This document shows positions 12,501-24,147 of a stretch of DNA of 64,000 nucleotides, one piece after another. The stretch covers positions 76,604,663-76,668,662 of the forward strand of contig CM031858.1 of the NCBI GenBank assembly GCA_018697195.1, given 5' to 3'. Under the pieces are notes generated by a model. The model searched no databases, was not told the origin of the DNA, and worked only from the letters and a program-made list of their open reading frames with translations. Position numbers and translations under genes: made by a program. Source of the DNA: Certhia americana. Taxonomy: Eukaryota > Chordata > Aves > Passeriformes > Certhiidae. Every line of letters starts with the position of its first letter. Within the stretch, counting starts at the first letter, position 1.

Positions 12501-13458
12501 AAGCACAGTAGAAATTATGTGTTGTTCACGTAGGAATGAACAGTAAAGATATTATTTATGTGGTTTGATTCTTTCTTCTAACACAATCTATGCTTGTATA
12601 TATCCTCTTTTCTTCACTTGCATGTCAATTGTACTTTTGTTTTCAAAACATTCATATTCCATCTCAGAAAATCAGTCTTTGCGTTTTTGTTTTGTTTAGG
12701 TTTTATTATGTTGCCCTATTTCAATTTGTCTAGACACAAGCCAGAAAAAACCCTTTCAAAAGAGTCTCCCTGCTCCTGCATTTTGTCTGGAGTGGTGCTG
12801 GATGGCTGTCTGAACTCAAATTTTAGATCCAAGCCTCTATTTAAATTCTGTCTGCTCTTTCCTAGATATTTGCATATATGAATTGACACCATGGCAAAAG
12901 AAAACACACTGAATCAATCTACTGAATTCATTCATTGCATGGTCCTTGTGCATGCACCATGCACCTCCAAGTTCCTGGCAGAAAATTCCATTAGAAGGCA
13001 AGCAAACTGTTAGTCAAATTCATTCTAACTTTCTCTGGAGTCTCTGTGCCAGTCCTACAATTCACATGCTGCTGTTTTGCTCTGGTTAAAGAATTTTTCT
13101 CTCTGCCATTCCACTCCCTTACCCTTCACCAATGATTTAATGATGGAGGTGTTCTCATGGTCTGATGCATTACTGGTATGATATGTTATAGTCTGGTGTG
13201 TTAGCTAAACATGCATTTTTAATCTCATTCTGCTGACTTAAGTCAGAACATGGGGAAACAAGACGACTGCCATTACCCAGTAGAACTTTTATTCATACAT
13301 GAATATACACACATACTTGTGTTCCGTGAACCTCTTGTTTTAAGAGTTCACATCACAAAAATTCTTCATGCTATTTCACACCAAGGTATTCTAGTGCCTT
13401 CTTGTATTAATGCTTCCTTGTGTTCTATGCAAATGTTTTACACAGACTTCATTCCTGC
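9568..13458. other. AT-rich non-genic sequence
   Basis: No gene or interspersed repeat recognised apart from one CAAA microsatellite. Open frames at 9664-9960 and 12594-12881 show no family signature. Confidence 0.5.
10083..10118. repeat. (CAAA)n microsatellite
   Basis: About nine uninterrupted CAAA units followed by A/C-rich sequence. Confidence 0.97.
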
Positions 13459-13698
13459 AGAGGACACTGAGAGGAGACCTCACTGTTGTCACAGATTCCT
13501 TATGTAGGGAAGTAGTGGGGTGAGAGCTGAAGCACATGAAATAGGCTCCCCAGGGAAGTGTTCACAGCACCAAACCTGACAGAGTTGAAGTGTTTGGACA
13601 ATGCTTTCAGGCACATGGTGTGATTCTTGGGGAGATTCAGGGCCATGAGTTGGATTCAGTGATCCTCATGGGTCCTTCCAAATCAGGATATGATTTGA
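13459..13698 (+). mobile_element. CR1 LINE 3' end fragment
   Basis: Plus-strand match to a CR1 3' region. GAGAGGAGACCTCACTGTTG corresponds to the end of ORF2. GAAGTGTTCACAGCACCAAA and CAGGCACATGGTGTGATTCT are typical of the 3' UTR. The end GGGTCCTTCCAAATCAGGAT runs into a degenerate ATTCTATG tail. There is an internal deletion between the coding end and the 3' UTR. Confidence 0.85.
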
Positions 13699-16252
13699 TG
13701 AATCTTACTCTCTTCATAACACAATCATATTAATGACCTAGACCTATGATATGGTATACAAGAACCCTGATGTTTTCCTCCTTAATAAAGACCTCAGGGT
13801 CCCAGTCTGCAGTCAATGCTAGTTATTCCTTTCTCAGTGCTCAGCATTATGCCACTTGTACTGTCATAAGCATTCAGGCTCCTTAGTTCTTCTTAGCTGA
13901 TACTGTTGCCTCCCTGCTTCCTTAAAACTTCTTACCATTGTGTCTGCAGTTATCTTAAGCCCACTTCCACTTTTCCTGCTGTGATGATTTTAAACACAAA
14001 ATACATTTCCCAAGAAATAAGTTTAAAAAACACATTTAGTAAGACCTTTCCCCACTATTTTCCATTTAGGTGCAAACTCCTGTTGACTCATATAGCCAGT
14101 TCTTCAAACTGGGACTCAAACAGCAACGGAGTAAGTATTAATTCTTCAATTTAATCCAGTAAATTTAATTTGACACTATACCAGATGTTTTATAAATTAC
14201 GGGATTGCATCTCTTTAATGTATCTTGGTCAAAAACAGAAGGAACAGTAGAAGAGGGGCATCTGTCATGATATCTCTGGTATATTCAATTTGTACCATTT
14301 CCTTCCAAATCCTATAAGATTTGATGTTGAATTTATATGCCTCAGCCAATCCAGTAACATCAAACAGTGCAGAATTGTGGTAGAAAATCCATAAAGCCCT
14401 ATCCTACTTCAATAGGAATGCATCCTGTATCTTAACACTTAACACAAGATTAGAAAACACCTTAAAGCATTAATCCCCCTTTCTAATGGAAAAAGAAAAA
14501 AATATTTTCCATTTTAGTTGATCCAAGCTTTTAAAATAGTCCTCTGTATGAGGTTGGTTATCCTTTGATGCTTTGTCCCTTTTAGTATCTTCTTAGTGTT
14601 GTGTAATTGACCAAAGGAGGCAAAAAAAGTGAATCACTCCACTGACTGAAAAAAATTTCTGCAGGTAACGCAGTTCAATTTCTTTCTCTGTTATCATTAT
14701 TGTCAGTATTAATCTATGCCAGCAAAATGCATAAGATTCATTTTCTTATTTTCACTTGAGGAGGCAGTGAAGAGATATTGAATATTCAGAATTTAACCTT
14801 TTATGTAATGCATTTCAGCTTAATGCATCAACAAACAGAACTGATATTGATGCACTTAATCATTGCCAGTGCTATTTTTACCTAGTTTTCATGTATTAAC
14901 TTGTTGAAAAAAAATGGTTATTCTTACAGTTAGTGTTCACTCTTTTCTTCAAAGAGCAGTTCTACAGTCACAAACAAATGCAAGAAAAATGGTGAATTTG
15001 TTTGTGGGTAAGTTTGAGCTGTAGGTAAACTGAAAACTCCAAGTAGAAAAAATGCTAATCGCCATAAACTGCTCATTTTACTTAGTGAAAGTTTAAATAT
15101 ACCTAGCATGCCCAAAATACTTCCATCAGTTTTCTCTGGGAAAAAATGCACATCACTTGCACCTTCACATTAGTCTGAAACAGAACATAAGGAAGACAAA
15201 CTGCCTCATGGCATCTATCTATTCTTCTTTGCAATCTGGACAGAGTAAGGGCGCAGGTTAGCTTTCAATCTGGTATCCCTGATGCTCAGTACAAACTAAA
15301 TAATTATCTGAATATAATTTTATAGACCTCAAAATGAAACTAATTTTATAGGCCTGACAATGTACAGACACTTAATGTTACAGAAATTTCTCTCTTTTTT
15401 TCCTCTTCCAAATTAAGTTACTATAACTGCATGTTATCTAAATCTACACATTTTTCACTTATTCTGCCTCTCATCCCACAGGGCATACACCTAGATGAGC
15501 AATAAAATCCACAAATAACAGTCTTGAAGAGTGCTGTTGACTAAAGTTCAGCTCAATTCCTTTAGCTGTATTTTCTGCACTTGACACAAACTATCCTTCT
15601 CATAACACATTAAGTTCAATATATATGTAATTTCTCAGAAAATCTTTTTACTTCTTTTTATTCCACTCTTTTCATTTGTTCTTGGATGCTGCCAACATGA
15701 ATGGTTTTAAATTTTGAAATAGTTTTATTCTATATTTGCCCCTTTACATAACTTTGATGTATGTTACTTTGCAGTCTGTTCATTTTTTTTTAATACTTTC
15801 TGGGAGTTTTTATGACAGCTTCAAAAATCATTATTTGAACAAATGTGTTCAGTAAAGCTACTGCCAGTGCCACCATTTGCAGAAGACAGTTGATCTGGCT
15901 AATTACAACAATCTAAAATCTTGCTTCTAGTAAACTTTTGATCAAAGACTTTATGTTAAAATTATTACTCATTCTTTTGAATGTTTAGATTTGGCCAAGT
16001 GATACTTTAATGACTTTTCAATAAAATATAGACTACATTCTTCTTTCTCCCTGAGATCTGAAAACTTTCCCAAAACCACTTCCAGAGACTTTGGTAAGAT
16101 TTTTAAACCCGTGTTGGCAGCTGATGATCTTATTTCCAATACAGAAACTTTTTTAAAGTATCTGGTTGTAATGTCATTGTGGATTATAAGTCTTCTCTGA
16201 TACTGAAGTCCTCAGCCCATAATTAAAAAGAGAAAGCTTTTGCATTTCACTT

Positions 16253-16271
16253 TTCTTTTTTTTTTTTTTTT
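16253..16271. repeat. T-rich run
   Basis: Homopolymer run of about 17 T after TTTTC. Confidence 0.85.
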
Positions 16272-16980
16272 CCTAATAAAACTCCAAGTAGGTTATAGAT
16301 TAAAGAAAAAAACAAACAAACAAAAAAATTGATGTATGATTCACTATATTAAAATCTTCAATAACTAAATTACATACTCTAAATGTTGCACACGTTTTAA
16401 TGATAAAAATGCTGATATATTAATTAGAATTTAAATGTCAGTGAGTGGGACCCATTCACATGGGAGGGAGGATAAGATGGAAGCCATGGGTGATCCCTGC
16501 TCACCAGCCAGGACACAATAGCACAAGACCTGAAAGCTGTGGGCAGAGCAAGGTGAAGGCTGCGCTGTCTGTCCCAGACAAATGGAAACACTGGACTGGG
16601 TTCAGAGCCCACACAATGAATCTAGTCAGGAGATAGGGCCAGAAACATGACTGGAAACATGATGGGAAACTATTCATCCAGAGGCAGAACTTGAGAAAAC
16701 AGACCTCCAGCATGGTTCTGACAAGGAGGGGGCACCTGGACTGCCCAGAAATGTGGTCCGGGATCCACACACAGAATCCAAGGGATGCTACTCGGGACAG
16801 TTAATATGTGCACTCTGGGTCCTGACACTTAACTAAGGGACTTTGTCAAGTTTCTGTATCTATTTTGGTATTGTGACCTAAATGTTCTATCATTCTGGGT
16901 TCAGTTAAGATTTTCATTCAGAAAAATCTTAGACATATTAAGTCTTGAATGTCAGAACCAGATTTTGAAAATATAAATGC

Positions 16981-17007
16981 AAAAAAAAAAAAAAAAAAAA
17001 AAAAAAA
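16981..17007. repeat. A27 homopolymer
   Basis: Twenty-seven A in a row. No processed-transcript or LINE sequence is recognisable upstream, so I do not call it a retrocopy tail. Confidence 0.97.
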
Positions 17008-20000
17008 GACATGCAAGTGCAAAGGCTTCTCTTCATCTCATTCACCAAAGTTTTCTGAACAGGAAGTTTTCATGTAGCCTTCTAAAACATTCTCTGCAAT
17101 TAAAGTTCTTAGCCAATAAATAGAATATAATGACATTAATTTATGCCATAATCAAGCTGAGCATTTGTAATGCCATTTCAATTGTCTTTACAACTTGAAC
17201 ATTTTCTTTTCTCTTAAACTCTCCTGTTTCATCTTACGATTATAGTTTCTCTTTTAGTTTATTTCTTTAAACTCATCAAAGAATTATCCAAAATTTTATT
17301 CAGGTTACATAACAACCAATCTGCCTGCTTTTTTGTGGTCTTATCTTTTCATTTATTTAAGTACGTTCATCTTATAAGTTTTGTATCACTTGGGATTTTA
17401 CATGCAGTTTAGAAAGCCATTATAAGAGTTTTATATTTAGCTATTCTTGTTTGTTTTGTTATGTTTTGCTTTTTCCCCCCTCCCACTCTCTCCACTCCTC
17501 TTTCCCCGAGAAAAAACACAGGCAAACTTTTGTATAAAGGAGATAATTTAACACAGTTTGAAAACTTAACATTTCGAAAATAGCTACAAGTGGTACATAT
17601 TTAATTAATGTGACTGTTGTTTTATTGTTAGAACTGCTCATTTTTATTCTTTTCCTGCTATTTATCTGAATATAAAATTCACAATGGAAACACTGTAGAA
17701 ATTATTTTGATTAACAGCTCTTCAGATTTCTGTAGAGATCAGGAGGCAAGGAACAGAGGATCAAGTAGCTTTGTCTCTTCTACACAGCTTCCAAGCCATC
17801 CTGTGTCATCATTTCTAGATATATGTAGAGTGAGTGAGACATCTGGATAGCACATTTTCTAAAGAGATAGTTGAATATTAAGTATGTAGTTTCTGCATAC
17901 CTACTTGCCAAAAAAGGCCAACTTTTCTAGGACTATGAGCTAGTTACCTCTGTGCAAACACTGGGGAAAACAGGGAGACTTCTATATTCAAGTACATGAA
18001 GGTACACTTCATGTGGAAGGGAAATTTTTAAGTAGAGTACCCTAAGAATGTATTTTAAGAAAGACAGGGGGAATAAGAGCGTACATCTGGTATACTCACA
18101 CCATTACCAGACTTCTGTGACTAGCTAGGAGTCTTTCTCTTGCTCTCTTATGACTGTTATCAACATTGAATAATATTAGTCCAATAAAACCTTGAATAAG
18201 ATTCTTTTTTTTTTCTTTTTTTAAATGTCCCAAATATGAAGTCCTCTGATATCATTGAAGAACTGCCATATATTATTTCTATCAAAACAGAAACAAAGGG
18301 ACAAATAAATTAAATTAAGACGTGCATTATTTAGTCATTAAAGATGTACCACGGTATGATTCAATTGCATCTCATCCAGAAACAATTATTTTTAATATTA
18401 CAATTTGATAAAATAGTCCCATTTCTTCTGCTTTCCATGGAGCTATGTTATCTTCCTAGGAAACTGACATTCATTTCATGAAAAGAATTTGTAGAATGAT
18501 ACATTCCTTTATGACTGTCACAAACATAATCTTGGTAAAAATAATGAAAAATTTCATTTTCTGCTACACGTACTAACTCTTCACCTGCACATTAACTTTG
18601 CAACATAAATACACATTTAACAGAAATTAACATTTTAAACTCTAAATCAGATCAATGCGACAAGGCCCTGTGATTTAAGCACAACTGAATCTTAAAATAC
18701 TGCTAGGGAAATTGTAGGAAAGTGCAAAGTCTCAAAAGAGTTTAGAAATCATACAATTCTCTCAAAGGTAATATTTAAGATATATATCTCCTTTGTGATC
18801 TTTTTTCAGGAATGATACAGCAGTGAGAAAGTATGAGCAGGGAGGAACAAAAAGATTTTGGCAGCAAAATGGCTTCATTAGTCACAAATGTGCCCCTCAT
18901 TTAGGACTGCTTGCCACCGAGGGGATCATCATGAACACATGACAACATTTTAATTTCTTTATCACCTGGTGACCAAGCATACAGACAGTCTAGCAGATGG
19001 ATGTGTACAAAGACAGGCCAAAAACTCAGCACCCTCATCAAGGTGAAGTATTTCATGTGGAGTCTGTATCAGTTACATCAAATGCAGGCGTGTGATAAAC
19101 TACAGCCTCAACATGCTTAGGATTATTACAGACTAAAATTAGTTTAATTCCCAAAATTTTAATAATTTAGAACTATAGTTTTTTAACAGTTCCTAAGGAA
19201 GATAGCAATTTCATACATTCACACACCTATCCAGTTGTTCATTAGAGCCTTCTTATGAAGACATGGAGACCTTCTCATTTGAAAAGTAGTTTAAATGCAG
19301 AAAATCTAAGAAGCATAGGTAATTTTATGCACATAGAAATATTGGGAAACTAACAGAAACAACAAAACTATATGTAAGATCCTACAAGAGGGAAAGGTGT
19401 GTTTGTTTAAACACAAAACAGTTTTATTCACTTGCACTCGTTATCTCACATCACCATCAACCAGCAAAATATTTGAGACCAAGTAGTCTGGCCTACAACA
19501 CCAAGATACATATCCTGTGGTGTAGTAAGGATTAAAAATTACAGTAATAACAAGTGACAAGAGCTATCCAGTTCTGCTTATTCAGGTACCATCAAAATCC
19601 AAACATTCTTGAAATCTTGTCCATCTGATTATTGTACAACTCGACATATCCCTTCTTTTTTCCATTCATAACAATTTAACAATTTCTCTTTCTCTTCTAT
19701 TACAAATCTCTACTTATAACATTGATACCTGATATTTTAGTATTATGGTGTGCTTAACAGGATCCTAACTACCACAGCATGAAATCCATGTTACTCTGAG
19801 AGCTGTTCGGTCTCACTTAAGAACATAGATGTTCTCAGAGAATTTTGTGTTCTGTAGAGTTGATGGCCTAACCTGTTATTCCAGAATCATTAATAATTTC
19901 TAAATATTATTTTATTTTTGGATCAATTTAGAATAGCTACAATTATAAAAAGTTCATGCTTCTGTCCCAAGCATTGTCATTAAAGGATTAAATGCAATTA

Positions 20001-20630
20001 GACTGTCATGAAGTTCATAATGGAACCATAAAAAATACACAATAAAAAGAGTGCCAGTAAGATTATATAGACTGACATATAAATTAAAGAAACTGTGTGA
20101 TGAATTTAGCTCAAAAGTGTATTTGCTGCTGTTCAGAATTTATGAAAATAAGTGACTGCACCTATGCCAAAAAGAACTACATGTACATTACAAAACAAGG
20201 AGTATACTGGAGCTAACCCTGGTGTGAATATTTTCTAAAACACTCCTGAACGCATCCTGCTAAATGTATAATTTTGAACACATAAAAATGAGGGGGGAAA
20301 TAACCTCACAACAGAAATAACCACATGAATTTTACTTCCATGATCTGATGATATTACTGACATGAACATCAGCAGTGATGCAGCCTATCTTTTAAGAAAC
20401 CAGTGAAAACATATACACATATTTCCTTCTGGCTTTTTGAAGTTGTTAGAAAGATCTATGCAGCCATCATGTGATTATATGACCATAAAAGGAGCCCCCA
20501 AGTGCAAGTTACTCAAAATGCCAAGTCCTATAATTCTATTCAGAGGCAATCCTTAAGCTGGGAACAAATGCAGTCTTTAGTGTCTTCCTAGCATTCATGC
20601 ATTATGGCATTAGCTCCATAAAACAGCAGT

Positions 20631-20685
20631 TTGCTGAGGATTTTTGCTTTAAAGCAAAAAGGTTGCTGAGGATTTTTGCTTTAAA
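20631..20685. repeat. 23-bp direct duplication with embedded 20-bp palindrome
   Basis: A 23-base unit beginning TTGCTGAGGATTTTTGC occurs at 20631-20653 and again, identically, at 20663-20685, a 32-bp period. The first copy and its linker form a perfect 20-bp palindrome, TTTTTGCTTTAAAGCAAAAA, at 20641-20660. Consistent with slippage or template switching at a hairpin. Confidence 0.93.
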
Positions 20686-21682
20686 TAATTTTTGTACAAA
20701 AATCAAAAAGGAAGCATTTTGAGGTATTAAATGGTTAGATAAACTTCTGCATTTGTTAGCAGCATGAGCACTCATCTCCAGTAGACTAAAGGGTTCTGCT
20801 GCTTGAATGGCTTCTAATGAAACAGAAAGTTGTAAATCTCTTGCTGTAATACATGTTGCTGTACACATTTCAAGATGCTTGATTCCTCCCTAAAGGTTGC
20901 AGGCTGAATGATAAAGCAGCCACAGCTGAGGTAGGTAGTCCATTACAGCAAATGTCAAAGTAGAATAATGAACAGAGCTATTAAATACAGTATTGTTGGA
21001 AAGCAGCTTGGCTAGGACTCATTGTGTATTCTGTATGAACTACAGAAACACACATATTATGGTATACAAATTTCTCTGAATAGACCACTGTGTAAATGCA
21101 ATCCATTAACACAGCCTGCAAGAGGGTTTATTGTAAGCAATTTATTTTAAAATAATAATTTAAAAACACCCATTAGACTCTTGTTACTTTTTGACTATAT
21201 TACTGTTGATAACCTTCACTTGTAACTAAGTATATTGATTATTTGCTTCACCATTTTCATTCTTTTGTAATTTAATTCAAAACATGGTTACAAGGGATCT
21301 AAGAAATGTAGTATAACTTGGTCCTTGATCTTTCCTGGGTATTTCACAAAATTGCAGAGCCAGAAAACCCCTAAATTCTGAAACAGTTTCAACTAACATT
21401 TCTGTCTAGGTGTATAAACAAGCCCTTCCAGGCTTTACACTTGTAACTGCTATAGTTTTTCTCTCAGCAAGAAGCATTAGCTTCTGCTTAGTACTGCATT
21501 AAATTGCAAATAATGTGAAGTTTATATATTTCACCAGCCAGTTCACAGAGGTTCTCTTTGGACAAAATGAATTTGAGTGATTATAAAAGAGCATATTGCT
21601 ATCATCTTTTTGCACTGTACTTCTAGTTAAAACTCCATGAACAGATTTGAAGGTTCATTCTTCATTCTTCCTTGTCCCAAGA

Positions 21683-21684
<2 letters not shown>

Positions 21685-21719
<35 letters not shown>
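21685..21719. repeat. T35 homopolymer
   Basis: Thirty-five T in a row, about 235 bp upstream of an ERVL-type LTR. Confidence 0.97.
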
Positions 21720-21721
<2 letters not shown>

Positions 21722-21953
21722 GAAAAGTTGCACAATAGAAGTTACGGAGCTGTCCAGAAAGCCGAAATCACCTACATTAAGGTGGTTTGGGGGCAGAACC
21801 TGGTTCACATAGACATAGACTTGAGCTACAAATGGGATGACTGAGGTTCTGTGACCAACAAAATTCTTGTTTTAATGAACCCTAATCATGTAGAAGAGAC
21901 AGGAACTAGCCAGAAGGCTTCAATGAACACCTGCAATTGTTTTTAAAAGATTT

Positions 21954-22592
21954 TGTCTTAGTTTCCACTAGGATAGAGTTATTTTTCTCCTTAGTAGCTA
22001 ATGCAGTGCTGTGTTTTGGATTTAGTATGAAAGCAATGTTAATAATACACTGATATTTCAGTTGTTAGTGAGTATACCTAACCCTAATTCAAGGATTTTT
22101 CAGTGTCTCAGGCTCTGCCAGTGAGCAGGTGCACAAGAAGCCAGGAGGGAGCATGGCCAGGACCCCCAAATTGAACTGACCAAAAGGATATTCCACATCT
22201 TAGAACATCTTGTCCAGTGTATAAAATGGGAAGAGTTGGCCAGAACCTGCTGATTTCTGCTTGGGGATGGGCTGGCCATTGATCAATTGGTAGTGAGCAA
22301 TTGTACTGTGAATTTCTCATTTATTTGTGGTTTATTTCTCTCTTTCTCTGTGTCTCTCTCTCTCCCCATTCCATTACAATTTTTGTTACTTTTATTTCTA
22401 TTGTTGTTGTTGTCAATATTATTTTCATTATTATTGTTATTGTTACTATATTTTATGAACTTTCAATTATTAAACTGGTTTTATCTCAACCCATTTACTT
22501 TCTTCCTACTATTTTCCTCCCCACCAGGGTGAGGGTGCGGAGAAAAAGAAGCTGTGTAATACTTAGTTGATGGCTGGGCTGAAACCATGACA
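21954..22592 (+). mobile_element. ERVL-type solo LTR with 5-bp target duplication
   Basis: The LTR begins TGTCTTAGTTTCCACTAGGA and ends GGCTGAAACCATGACA. It carries the marks of a common avian ERVL LTR family: TAGAGTTA near the start, AGGTGCACAAGAAGCCAGGA and AAAAGGATATTCCACATC in the middle, and TATTAAACTGGTTTTATCTC near the 3' end. GATTT is present immediately on both sides (21949-21953 and 22593-22597). A 5-bp duplication is typical of class III (ERVL) integrations. No internal retroviral sequence is attached, so the provirus was lost by LTR-LTR recombination. The (TTG)n/(TTA)n stretch inside is a feature of the family, not a separate microsatellite. Confidence 0.9.
22220..22226 (+). promoter_or_regulatory. 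LTR TATA box
   Basis: TATAAAA in the U3 part of the ERVL-type LTR, about 245 bp before the LTR's ATTAAA polyadenylation signal at 22469-22474. Activity unknown. Confidence 0.55.
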
Positions 22593-22597
22593 GATTT

Positions 22598-23689
22598 TCA
22601 CAACTGAATATTGCAAAATCTATTAAAAAAACCCAATACAGTTTCAAAACCACAAGTCTCACACATTTTAAAAGTATAAACCTTTTCAAACTTAAATAGT
22701 TTTTTTCTGTTAACAGGAAGTAATTTTTAACATGTTTAATAGGAAAAAAAATATTATTATGTAAATTGTTAATAACCAATAATGAAATGTTGAGTTTCTA
22801 AAAGGCTACTTTTGAATGATAGAAACATGACCATAACCATAGCATTAACCTTCTGTCAGACAAAACAGCCGATGTATTACAAACATTGATCTACTTCAAA
22901 TTTTTCAGAAAAGGTCTTCAGTTTTTTCAGTGTTCCATCATTCTCATACAGAAAACTCTGAAAAAGATTGTATCACATTTTTTAGGTTCTATATTTCCAC
23001 AGGAGGACTGTTGCCCTCCATTTGATTGATTTGGTCTCTCCCCTACCCCCCATCTGAGGTAACAGACTGTAATTTAGTCACAGTAAGATGCTAAGAGAGA
23101 TGAAAAATTCCCCTACAGCTTTGTTTCACCACAAAATTGCACTAAATGTTCTCTTATTCTAACAGAGAGAGGTTTGGTCATAAAACCACTTAATGACAAA
23201 GGGAGAAAATTCGTTTTTCAGCTTTTCGCATTTCTTATAACACTGAGGAAGTCATTCATCTCTGCTGAGATAACCGAATTTAGCTACGTGTCACAATGTA
23301 TGTGATATTCCATAAATGAAAGCAATGCAGAAAATAAAACCTCTAGATACTCACTTTTTAATTCAATGTTCAGTCTGTAGATTGCCCAAGAGATGAAGAC
23401 TTCATTGCAATGTGAAGATGGATCCTTTCCCAGGATACCCAGAGGACTAAGGAACATAAAAATCTAAATGAGCAGTTTGAATAAATAAGCACAGAAATAC
23501 AAACTGGAAAAGATTACTAGGAGCTATTTGGCCCTTTAATGCTGTTCAAAGCCAAAGTCGTGTATTAGGTGAAGCTGATTTCTGGGAAGCTGATAAGAAA
23601 ATTGCACTGACAGTAGGAATGAAATCCTCACCATATTTATCAAAATAAGTTTTAATCAAAGCTACTTAAACATGCATTCAGAAGGATAT
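22598..23689. other. AT-rich non-genic sequence
   Basis: Nothing recognised. A minus-strand open frame at 22495-22779 straddles the LTR boundary and is not a gene. Confidence 0.5.
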
Positions 23690-24142
23690 TGATGCCTTCT
23701 GGATGGTGACCTAGAACAGAGACTAGACAGAGCAAAAGGATAAAGTAGGTATTTATTAAAAGGCCTCAGTGGGTACACCTGGACTGCACAAGAGTCCAGC
23801 CAGACCACACCCAAGATGCACCCCAAAATGGTCACAAAAATGGACACCCAGTCATGAGGTCTCACACTTTTATAAGTTCTGTCTATTAGCATATTAGAAT
23901 CAATTATCCAGCCATAGCTTCAGGTTATGAAGCTTCATCCTCCTTGTATTTTCTTCTCACTTCACTGTTGTTTTCATTCTTGGGCCTGAAAGTTGTCTTT
24001 GGTATCAAACTAGAGAAGGAATTGTTTTGTCTATCTACTCTGTGAAGAGAGCTTAGTAGCACTTCATATGAAACTTAAAACTACTCACCAAAACAGCACA
24101 GAGTCTAAAAAATATAATAGCTAAAACTTAAGACATCAATAC
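23690..24142 (-). mobile_element. Songbird-type ERV LTR
   Basis: The reverse-complemented LTR includes GACTAGACAGAGCAAAAGGA, CAGTCATGAGGTCTCACAC followed by TTTTATAAG, TTAGCATATTAGAATCAATT and GTCTATCTACTCTGTGAAGA. In the sense direction it has a TATAAAAG box and, downstream, AATAAA. Both ends are approximate. GATAT occurs at 23685-23689 and 24143-24147, which would fit a 5-bp duplication, but the right end lacks the expected CA. Confidence 0.72.
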
Positions 24143-24147
24143 GATAT

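Larger units (their letters stand above)
13699..21948. other. Long AT-rich non-genic stretch
   Basis: No gene recognised over 8 kb. The only compositional change is a GC-richer block at about 16440-16800 with short overlapping open frames on both strands. It looks like an unclassified repeat or an old LTR piece, but I cannot name it. The microsatellites and duplications inside are listed separately. Confidence 0.5.

Noticed and set aside
16981..17007. A27 run as a retrocopy tail
   Set aside because: No processed-gene or LINE sequence upstream and no flanking duplication seen.
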